From Chrysomallon squamiferum (Eukaryota > Mollusca > Gastropoda > Neomphalida > Peltospiridae): a stretch of DNA of 12,500 nucleotides. Below, in pieces: positions 1 to 11,508 of this stretch (its first letter is position 1; every line of letters begins with the position of its first letter). The translations under genes were made by a program, and so were the position numbers. The stretch covers positions 5,419,079 through 5,431,578 of the forward strand of contig CM022675.1 of the NCBI GenBank assembly GCA_012295275.1, in the 5' to 3' direction. The notes under the pieces are model-generated. The model was not told where the DNA came from and did not search any database. It saw nothing but the letters and a program-made list of their open reading frames with translations.

Positions 1-9
1 TTTTGACAG

Positions 10-141
10 ATCAGTGTTCTGATGCCAGTCTGAACAATTGTACTGGTGATCATGTTCGTTGTATTGACTTGGATGATGGTTTCGAATGCGGCTGTGATGA
101 TCCATACGTCTGGAATCCTAACGAATGGGCTTGCTTTTGGA
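10..141 (+). CDS. Exon 1: EGF-like domain
   Basis: The acceptor ttttgacag ends at 9 and the donor is a|gtaggt at 141/142. The exon starts and ends in phase 1, as EGF exons commonly do. The translation begins [11 protein letters not shown] and has six cysteines in EGF spacing. It contains [12 protein letters not shown], which matches the C-x-[DN]-x4-[FY]-x-C-x-C consensus for Asp/Asn beta-hydroxylation in calcium-binding EGF modules. An alternative donor at 145/146 is also possible, but it would put the next exon out of phase. The gene continues upstream of the window. Confidence 0.8.
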
Positions 142-309
142 GTAGGTATCTGTGTATATATGCGTGTGTATGTATGTATGTGTGCTTATGAATGTATGCG
201 TGTATGCGTGTATGTATATATGTATATATGTATATGTGTTTATGTGTGTATGTGTATGTATGTATCTGTATATAAGTTTACTCAAATATGGAATGCGTGT
301 GGGGGGGGG

Positions 310-346
<37 letters not shown>

Positions 347-699
347 TCTGTATGTGTCCTAAATTCCTAAATTGTTTGACTGAATAAATGTGTATCTGTA
401 CAGATATTTGTGTAGCTGTGTTCATACTCGTCCTGTGCAGACATTGCTGTTTAAGCTGTTTCTCACGTGACTGTGACTGTACATTTTGTGATTACAGAGT
501 TGTATCCACACTCGCAAGCAACCAACATGAAGAAAGGTGATGATGTAACTGAGAGAATGACTCTTAATTCAGGAATACCATTTTACCAGAGGATGCAGAA
601 CAAGATTTATGTAAGTATATTTATTAACGTAACTTTGGTCATACGAAGATATAATGTAAATGTGTGCAGCCTATTTCCAGGTTAGGTTTGTTTGCTTGT

Positions 700-792
<93 letters not shown>

Positions 793-3165
793 TTATTATT
801 AATTTTTTTTTATCATTTATTTTATTTATTTATTTAACAATAGAATAGTACAGTTTAAAGCTATCAGGGCGCTATCAGTTTTTACATACTAGCCACCTGA
901 TCGTGTACAGTGCAGTCCATTTTACTCTGAAATTTATGTCATGTATAGTCACTCATGTAGGCAATGACATAATTATTCTAGTTGTGAACGCTAAAATGGC
1001 GGCATTCAAATATTTTTGACAGTATTGTTTTAAAAGCACCATTTGTTATGAGTCACGGTATGAACAATTTTATCTGATTGATACGAGGTTTGTTTTCCTC
1101 AGCTCTGGAAGTTTCTCTTTTCCGTGCGTAGGATCATACACTATTAACTTCTATTTGCAATAACAAGAAAACCATAAAAAAATTGTTTCTGGTTCGTGCA
1201 GTCACGTAAGCTATATCCTCAGTTTTGATTGGTTGTCTGTTCACAGAAATAAGCATTGCTAAGTATCAAACAGTTTCTCATTTTCGGGTATAGGATCAAA
1301 CGCCATTAACTTATGTCCAGTCATCTTCTGTTTGCAATCGCAAGAAGAAAAAGACAAATTCTTAACAGCTCTGCGCTATATCCACAAGTCCTTTTAAGTA
1401 TATTATATGTTTAAGTTTGAAGCAGTGGTGAAAACCAAGGGATGGCCAAAGACCCCGAGAATGAATTTGGGAAAGTAGGAAATCTCCGTTCGTCTGTAAG
1501 AAATTGTATTGAAATTTGAAAATACATTTCATTTTTGAATGTAGACAACAGACAATTATATTTTATCATCAGTTAATTCAGGCTATCGTAACAAATTCTA
1601 GATCGTGCAAATACCGTTAATTCATTAAAGAAAATTTGTGTGTTTGATTATTGATATATTCTAGCAAGTTAGTTTATAATTCACAGTAATGCTAGTTTAT
1701 TAACACAATCATTTTATAACTAAATGAAGTTACATTTTCAGTAAATGATATTTCCTTCATTTAATTCAACAATCAATTTAAAGAAAATGTTCAGAGAGTG
1801 TGGAATTTTAATTATGTTTGGGCCATCCTTTATGTGTGTTGTTATTGGCAGCTGGGTAAAATATTCTAACATAGTTATGGAAAGTAAGCGCATTATTTTT
1901 TAAATTTATTTATAGACAGAGGTTAGCTAATAAACATCACTGTTTGTATGCTTTTATAAATACTGAAGAGAAACTGAAAACTAAAAAAGTAGGTCACTCC
2001 GCACCAGCTATGAACTCCTACCTTTCCATCACCGTTTGCACGTGAAATAAAAATCGACATGTTTTACTTTTCATCTCTCCAGATCGGCAGTAACGGGGTT
2101 GTGAGTTTTGGAAGAAAATTCAATCCTGCAGAAATGGACTTCCCGCCTAATCGACGCAGTGTTTTGTGTCCGTACTGTGCCGACGTAGACGCCTCAGAAT
2201 CTGGAGAAATAAAATATCAACTGTTTGATAAAAACAACGGAAAAGACAATGAAACACTGAATGTCTTAAATCGAGCCAATGCAGACGTCGATAACTTCAC
2301 CAGCGAATCAAAATTTGACGCGTCACAGGTTCTTGTTGTCACGTGGTACAGAGTGCCCAAATATGGGTCGACGAATCCAAGCAAGGAGGTAAGAAATCTT
2401 TTACGAGATTTGATAACTTTTAGTAAAAAAAATTTCAGCCATTCCCAAATGTTTATTTATTTCTTTATTTCTTTATTTATTTGTATTTTTATTTGTTTCT
2501 TTGTTTTTTGTTTCTTTGTTTGTTTTTCCTTTATGGATAAAGAGTTTGTTTTAGGACAGTTTCTTTGTTCAGCTTAAACAAATATCTGATCAGTGATTCC
2601 GTGGATACCTCTGCCTGGATTTCATTAAAAAGAAAGAAAAAAAGAGAAGAAAAAAAGAGATAAATAATGATAACTGATTAAAAACTCACAAATTAAAATA
2701 ACTTCTGTAGTAAATGGGATATTAAATGCATTTACTTATTTACTGATCGGATATATTTCCACAATATACTAATTATTATCTATTTTCCTATTCAGTATGT
2801 GACTTTTCAAACAGTAGTAGTAACGGATGGAGAGACAACATATGCGATGTACATATACAATGAACTGCACTGGATGCCCAGCTCAGATCCAATTATCATT
2901 GGCTACGGAGAAAACAGCAATTCCAGAACAGTTTCAGTGTCACGTACTCGCGGTGCGTACACACGCGAAAACATTGGAGGAACACGTGGTAAGACATCTA
3001 ATATTTACTAGACGTCATAACAACAACGACGCGACAATAGCAGCAATAACAACGACAGCAACGACAATAAAAACGACATCGACAACAGAACAGAAACAAT
3101 TATTTAAAAAAATGAATAAGTAATTAGGAAATAAATTAATCATATAAAAAAGAATAATTAAAGAA

Positions 3166-3222
<57 letters not shown>

Positions 3223-5339
3223 TAACAATTATAAAAGGAATTATGACATACATTAATCACTTTCGTAGAAACAAATAAATAGGACCATTTACCACCGTCA
3301 AGTTATTTTAACTTTTCGTTTTTGTTAGTTTTATTTAAAATAATCTTTTAATCTTATGTCAAGAATTGAAATCTTCAGATCCAATAAAATATGAGTATAT
3401 TTAAAACAAACATTAACGTGAAGCACTAATCATTATTTGTGATTACTTTGTCACAGGTGAGACTGGGTTTTACATATTTCGTGTTGGATATGTTCAGAGT
3501 TTTTCTCAGAAATGTTTGAACTGGTATGCTACCTATGAACCTGATTACATTTCCAACGAGCAGTTTTTTGATGACCTGCCTGAATGTCCATGCAGTACAA
3601 GACGGCTGCGGTTTGATCGGCGATGGAGATCAATTTGGGGTAACACCGGAGGACTTCGTTGTACGACGCTTAACTACAATCTGGATTTCATTCCTATGGG
3701 GAAGGTAGGTGATGTTTTAATTTGTAACCCGAGATAAAATAATACATACGTTGTTGACACGATTCAGCGTCGTTAAATATAAATAACGTATAAGGCAAAA
3801 AACAACAACAAAATACAAGAGATCATGTAGTTTTTAATAATAATAACACATATTGCGCATAATTAGTGTTGTTATCCTGTTTTAATTTCATCGATATGAA
3901 TAATGGATAAATTATAAAAACAAATAAGAAATATTGTAGTTTTTACTAATTATATTTTGTGTATTTTTAGTGTAGACAGAAGCTATGCTAATGTCATTAA
4001 ATGTAAATAATATATTAGTATACAAGTGAAATATATAATATACAAAAAAAAATATATTGTAGTTTTTAAATATAAAACATTCTGTGTGGTTACTCATCCA
4101 TTATTGTGAATATCTTTGTTTTAAAACATAACTGTTTACAATATATTAAAATTCATGTTTTAGAATCATGATCATGATCATCATCGTCATTATCATAACC
4201 ATCACTTTTTTAAATTAAAAAAATTCTGAAGATAAACATTCTTCATTTGAAAAATAAAATGATCGTTTTCTTTCACATCTTTTACAGAGATGTTGTTATA
4301 GAAACGGCAGGTTTGTTTCAAGCGGTGTACAGGCTGGATACGCTTATCGCTATCACCTGTGGTTCAGCTGGTTTCGTCACATCATGTATGATTACTGGGG
4401 TTATTACTTCTGTTGTCTGAAGTCCAATCTGTGCGACAAATTTCACAGTATACGACCAATTGGAACTTGTTCATCTACAGCCATCTTCCTACAAGGTTTG
4501 TCTTTTAAATACCAGTAAAATTTCAGTTCGTTTAAGAAGTAAAATGTGACAATATAAACAACGTTTTTAATCTTGTTTTATTTATTCGCTGTGTAGAAAT
4601 TTCAGTTCGTTTGACAACTTTGAGAATTTATAATAATAACAAATATTTATTTATTTGCTTTTATATATCGATATAACCAAATATGTTTGTAATGATTATT
4701 ATTATTTTTTTATTATTATTATTATTTGATGTACAGGAGGAGGTTTCGGAGATCCTCACATAACTACACTTGATGGAAGAACTTTCATTTTCAACGGCCA
4801 TGGAGAATATACCTTGATTTCTATAGCAGACGGCAACATGACCCTTGACCTTCAGGCAAGGACAGCTCGGGCCGAAACAGCCAATGGTACAACGACAGAG
4901 GCCACCATTTTTACTGCTTTTGCTGCCAAGGAGAAGAGCAAGTCAAAGTTCCAAGTCGAGCTCTCGCCAGACAAGACAAGTAAGATGATATTTTCTAGAA
5001 CTTATTTTAACATTTAAGTTTCCACTGAGTGGAGGTGAACCGAGACTGTTATAATGAGAATACTGTACTCTAACAACTGAGCTAATATGGAAAAAAACGC
5101 CAATAATTCGCTATCAGAAGAAGCATATCTAACATTCTTAAAACTGCTGAATTTTCAAAACCAAATTTCGATAAATGTTTATAAAATACCCTTTTATCCA
5201 GAATAGATTGTTGTATTTAAAAGGATGTGTTCTTCATAATAAATGTCTATTAAATATTTGTCTTGTTATTCTATACATTACAGTCGTAGAGTTTACTGAA
5301 GTCGTTACATTTACTTAATACAAATTTTACCAACAGTTT

Positions 5340-5370
<31 letters not shown>

Positions 5371-8219
5371 TAATATAACTAATATTGTGTTCTACAGATA
5401 TATGTGTTACTTATGTTAAATAATAATTATATTAATATACAATACTATATTTTATACAAGATTCATATTAAATGACATTGTATTATTAATTATAGTAAAT
5501 GGAATTATTATATAAATGCAATATTTTCAGATTTATCACGTGACAAAAGGTATATATAATGACCGTATATATTGCAGGGTGGGTGTGTGTTTGCTGCATT
5601 CCTGGTTCGACTTGTATAAAGGTATAAAGTTTATATCTGAAGACAATAACCATATATTTTATATTTAATAATAGATAATACTGTTTTAATTTACATGCAT
5701 GTCTATATATATATCTATACACTTGTACATACATATATATAATATTAAATGATATTAATATATTAATATATCACAGAAATGTACATATACGGAAATGACG
5801 AGGATGGTTCTATGAAAGACTACACCAAGCTGTTTGAGGACAATGATCCCGAGGATGAGAAGTCGTTTATCACTGACCCAAAACTTTCTACCCTGTCAAT
5901 AACAAAAAGTCCTCAAGGCGATCTTATTGTAGCCTTCCCATCAGGTGATGATTATATAAAAATATTTTTTTATTAAAAAATTTTATATATAAAATTAAAA
6001 AAAAAAAATAATAATAATAAATAAATAAATAAATAAATAAATAAATATAAAATAAATCAATAGATATATATATATAAAATATAATATAATTCTATATACT
6101 ATATATATATATATATAATAATAATAATATATATGATGATAAATAAAAGCAATTACGTGAGAGAAACAAAATGAGGATTGGGTACTTCATTGATTATAGT
6201 GAAAACTTCAATAAAATTATAGGTTATAAATTAGATTATATACTTTTTAAAAACATTTTTAATTACTATTTAAAGACCGTACTAGATTGCATAAAGAAAA
6301 AAGAAAAGAAACAAACAATAAAAAAGAAAAGAAACCAGAACTTCAAATAAAAAATAACCTCGTCCAAATAAACATGATTAATAACGGTATTCGAAAAGAG
6401 ATAGATAAATACTGTGGTGTGTGCGTGCATGTGTGAGTCTATGCATGCATAAAAGATAGACAAACAGATAGATAGCTACAGAGAAACAAACGTAAGACAC
6501 AAGGTCTCATCTTTTATTCTCTTTCAGCAATATATTATGTAAAAAATAAGAAAATAAAATGAAATAGTTTTATTTTTTTATCCTTTTGCAGGCAATTCCG
6601 TTTACTGTTACAAAGGGTGCGAAACTACTAACTATAGATGTTTCTATAAGCACGAAATATAAGACAAAAACAAGAGGTTTGCTTGGAAACTTTGATGGGG
6701 ATAAGGAAAATGATTTTGTCTTCCCAAATGGAACTATACTACCCAATTCTTCATCTGAAGAGCAGATTTTTCATTACGGACAAACATGTAGGTAGATTTT
6801 CTTGAGAAGATTTCAGAAGGTCATTACAGATGTTCTAAAATACAATGATTCTATATAAACTTTTCTCTAGTTATTTTTGTTTTTATTCTTTTTTTTATTA
6901 TATCATTATTTTCATTTATATGTATCACTGGTTTGCTGATTGGTTGTTGATTAGCTAATTTGACTTATTTCTTTATTATTATAAAAGTAATTACATAAAA
7001 TAACATAATTTTAACGAATTAATAAGTGGTATCGTATCTGTAGCTATTATTAAGATATTTAAAATCGATGTAAATTAAATTATTAAAGCATACCGTATGT
7101 CATCCTAATAATACAATTTACAATATTAAAAAATAAAGAAAAAAAAAAAAAAAAAAAAGAAAGAAAAAAAAAAAAAAAAACAATAAAAAAAGAAAGAGAA
7201 AAGACATTTGAATCAAGGTTGCCTACGATGTGGCCAAAAATGATACAGTGCTGAATCTTTGATGTATTATGTCGCAGGTGTATTGTTTTGCGTCATAGTT
7301 ATGATGTATAATGTGAAATGGAATTTGCCAGCACCTGTAAACAATCCATTATATATATATATAATTTAATTAATTATTTAATTAATTAATCATTATTTAT
7401 TATTATTTATATTTTGAATGATAAACACCTGTTCATTTGAACAAATAGAAAATGTTTTATTTTTTTTATTTTCCATGACAGGGATGATCACAGCAAATCA
7501 ATCAATACTTCGATACGGACTGAGAGAGAGCGCTGACGATTACAATTTCCGCAACTTCACACCAATGTTTCTGGATCAGGTAGAACAGTCTCAGAGAGAC
7601 AAAGCAAACAATATCTGCGGAGGAGAAGAAAATATAGCCTGCGTATTCGACTACCTGGCAACCGGAAGTTCAGAGGTCGCCAGTGCAACAAAGCTAAAGA
7701 AAACTGAGTCTGACGAGAGTCAAGCTGAACTAGGTAATAATTTCAATGTATTGCTTTTCTCGTTCCAAACATTGATCCACAACTTATGGTGATTGCTGTT
7801 TTGTCTAGAATAGAACGTCATGTTGCTAATCCATAGAGCCGTAGTAATATTATTATTATTAATACTTTTTATTTATTTATTTATTTTATTTTATTTTATT
7901 TATTTTTTCAGCTAATTCCATTCCAGTCATTGCTGAAAATAACACAAAAGCTATAGATCTTGTTACAAAAAATGTAACCTCTTTCCGAGTGTTTGCTTTT
8001 GATGGAGACAACGATCGACTCACATATGAGTTCATTGGTACAACACCTATCTCCACGACTTTAAACTTACATAACGAGACTGGAGAGGTTTCAGTCAAAT
8101 CAAACAGTTTAGAACCCATGAGTCTGAGGTAATTAAATTGTATTTATAACTGCTATTTTACGTTTATTTTTTTCATCTTGGGCTTGTTTGTAATCATCAT
8201 CATCATCATCATCATCATC

Positions 8220-8250
<31 letters not shown>

Positions 8251-11200
8251 TATTTATTATTATTATTATTTTTTTTTTTTTGCAGGTTTGTTGTGAAGGA
8301 TTCTAAAGGAGCATATTCCGCAGTCTACCAGGTGGTAACTCGTATTTGTGATGGTTGCAACGATCATGGAAAATGTGTTTTTAACGAAACACGTACAACT
8401 GAAGATAAAACCGACTATGACGATGCTTTCCAAGTAGCGTCGTGTGAATGTTTCAGAGGCTGGACAGGTTGGTGAAATGATTAGATGAGAAGTTAAGATA
8501 TTTTAACTGAAGGATGTTTTGACCTACGTCTTTTATAATTTAGACAAGAACTCTATCCTGACTATCAGTTTAATTAGAGGTGTTGTCTTCTTACGGAAAC
8601 CCATATTTTAATTAATATCTTCGTTATAATGTGTGATTCGGTAATCAAAACTGAATAAAGTAATACCTAGAGGCAGATGATACAATGAAAATACCAGTGT
8701 CTTAAAGTAAACCTGTGCTGTATGAATCAGTGAAATTATTCCTATCATTGTGCATAGCAAAGTATGTTACTGAGAAGTGTTACATAATAGTGTTACAAAG
8801 CATTTTGCCCTTTCATAACAGAAGTTCTTACGACATTGCTAGTTTTGAGACAACACTAGAAGAAACTTAGAGCAAATCTATCTATTCTGTAGACAGTAAC
8901 ATTACGACTCTAGCATGTTTTCTTTAATTTTACTCTTCATTAGTAATATTGAATGGGTAGGAAAACAAACAAAACGTTATAAAAAATTATAGTAATAATT
9001 AAATAAATACATAGATATTTCTTTACATTTGGATTTCATTTATGTTTATTGTTCTGTAGATTGTAAAGCTTATGGTTACAAATAAAACTTGCATTTTCAG
9101 GACCCAACAGTTCTATAGATTACAATGTTTGTAATTACAAGTAAAACTTGTATTTCCAGGACACAGCTGTTCTGTAGATTACAATGTTTGTAATTACAAG
9201 TAAAACTTGTATTTTCAGGAGACAACTGTTTATTGTAGATTACAATGTTTGTAATTACAATGGGTTGAAAACAAACAACAACTGTTCTGTAGAAAACAAT
9301 GTTAATAATTACAATAAAACTTACATTTCCAGAGACAACTGTTCTGTAGATTACAATGTTTGTAATTACAAGTAAAACTTGTATTTCCAGGAGACAACTG
9401 TTCTGTAGATTACAATGTTTGTAATTACAAGTAAAACTTGTATTTCCAGAAGACAACTGTTCTGTAGATTACAATGTTTGTAATTACAAGTAAAACTTGT
9501 ATTTTCAGGAGACAACTGTTCTGTAAATTATGATGCATGTGAAGAGAAACCATGTATTACTGGACAGAACTGTACAGATCTTACACCAGAAGAGGAAGTT
9601 AGTCTGGGCATAGGATACAACTGTTCTCAGTGTCCTACAGGATATGAAGAGAAGAATGGAAAATGTTCAGGTATCTAGTCTACATAAATATTTAATGGAA
9701 AATATATCTACAGACATAAATGGATAATTACAGAGAAGAATGGAAAATGTTCAGGTAATGTAATATTAAAAAATTTTTATTAATATTACATGTTATGTAT
9801 ATCAATGTTATGTATTAATTATAACATTGTTATGTCAGATATCAAAATAAAACAGTTATTAAATATAACGATGTTATGACAGACATTTTTTTATATATAT
9901 GTTATTAATTATAAACTTTGTTATGACAGATATTGATGAATGTAACAGAACTCACAGCTGTGCTCAGAACTGTGAGAATACTGCTGGAAGTTATTCATGT
10001 TCATGTCGTTCTGGATACAGGAAGGATGGAGACAAATGTGAAGGTATTATGAATTATTTGTAGTACTATGTTTTGTGACTTATTTAAAATAACAAAAATA
10101 AGAAGCAATAGAGAAACAGTATCTTCGTCCAAACAAATAAATAAATAAAAATAATAATAAAAAATAAATAAATAAATAAATAATTAAATAAGTAAATAAA
10201 TAACAAAAATTAAATTAGAATGTACAATGCCCCAAACCAGCATACCTGACTATGAGTCTATGGGTGTATGTGTGTGTGTTTACATACACATACGTATGTA
10301 TGCATGTGTATGTGTATGTAAACACACACACGTGTGTATATGTGTATGTGTGTCATTGTGTACATACTTATGTATGTTTGCATGTCCATATGCATTCCGA
10401 TTAACATTGTTTTGCATAAATTATTTATTTATTTATTTTTATTTTGTTTCATTTTGTTTTAGTCAATTACTAATATAATTAATTAATTAGTTAATTTATT
10501 TATTTTGTGTTTCAGATATTGACGAATGTGAGAGAGGTACACACATGAGTGTGAACAGAAGTGTACTAACACTGATGGTTCCTACAACTGTTCGTGTAGT
10601 TATGGCTTTCAGCTGAATTCTGATAACAAAACCTGCAATCAGAGTAAGTTTAATCTTATACAAAACAGGAACATTATCTCAAAGAGAAATTATTTTTCTT
10701 CACAACAATGTGTTACGAATTATATCTTTAACTAAAAACTGAAAATAAATCACAAAAACAGATATTTTTTTGATAGATAAAATCTCAGCTATGGTAGCTG
10801 GACAAAACTGGTAAATTATTACAGTTTATTGACCTGCTTCATTACTAGCAAAGATTGTTTGTCTATAATAAGCCGACCCAGAAAAAAAAAAAAAAAAACA
10901 AAAGAATGTTCTATGTTTATGGAAAATGTACTGACATATTTGTAATAAGATGAAAGATACACTCAAAATATTGAACAGATTGACATCTTTTTAAAATTTA
11001 TTTACTGAAATAGAGTGAGAGAGGTGATGCATTTGAGAAAAGTATCTTTGACATCAGAAATGTATCTTTAAAATTTCTAGTCTTATCTTTTCTTCTTTTT
11101 TTTTTCCCTTTTTATATATGATTAAATATTTCCAAATTGTAAATGTTTATCATTCCAGCCATTTCTGACTGTTTGTTTAAGACAGGAAAAAATTGTTCTT

Positions 11201-11467
11201 ACGGCTGTGATAATGAAACATCAACAAATTTCGTTTGTACATGTCATAGTGGTTATAAACTCAAATCTGATGGAGTTAACTGTGAAAGTAAGTGACAACA
11301 ATGTGTTTGTGTGTGTGTGTCCTTGTGCATGTGAGTGGGCTGGGTTGTATGTGGGTATGTGTTTAGTTTATGATATAAATTAGTAAAATATTTGTGTGAG
11401 TGTATTCTATTGTATTTGTTTCTAAAAGCTTGTGTTTGTTTTCAACTATTTTGTGCTTAGGCATATA

Positions 11468-11508
<41 letters not shown>

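Larger units (their letters stand above)
611..2082 (+). other. Intron 2 (1,472 bases)
   Basis: The longest intron in the window. It contains (TTTA)n then (TTA)n at about 690-840, a diverged direct repeat (1111-1221 and 1273-1386), and about 700 bases of unremarkable AT-rich sequence. No exon, ORF or RNA gene was recognised in it. Confidence 0.75.

Noticed and set aside
46-387. Cysteine-rich open frames across the TG/TATG tract
   Set aside because: Translation of a microsatellite; the true exon 1 is in another frame and ends at 141.
660-848. Open frame rich in I, Y, L, F
   Set aside because: Translation of (TTTA)n and (TTA)n.
2389-2577. Extension of the exon 3 frame beyond its donor
   Set aside because: Good donor at 2389, and the extension is low-complexity F/I/C-rich repeat without NIDO similarity; the NIDO frame resumes at 2796.
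2827-3123. Thr-rich open frame resembling a mucin tract
   Set aside because: It is in the wrong frame for exon 4 and then reads the intronic AAC/GAC trinucleotide tract, so it is not a mucin domain of this gene.
5486-5734. Minus-strand open frame in intron 7
   Set aside because: AT-rich intron sequence with no motif; its Tyr/Ile/His-rich content reflects TA and TATG repeats.
7129-7200. Poly-A tract as a retroposon tail
   Set aside because: No element body or target-site duplication is recognisable next to it; a simple A-rich repeat is enough.
7886-8119. Minus-strand open frame opposite exon 11
   Set aside because: Shadow of the cadherin-like exon, whose plus-strand frame has clear splice sites and domain pattern.
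9097-9456. Minus-strand open frame of 119 codons with internal repeats
   Set aside because: It is the reverse translation of the 59-bp array; the unit is not a multiple of three and the frame changes between units, so it is a by-product of the repeat.
9052-9518. CRISPR-like array
   Set aside because: The repeats are contiguous 59-bp units without unique spacers, in an intron of an animal gene.
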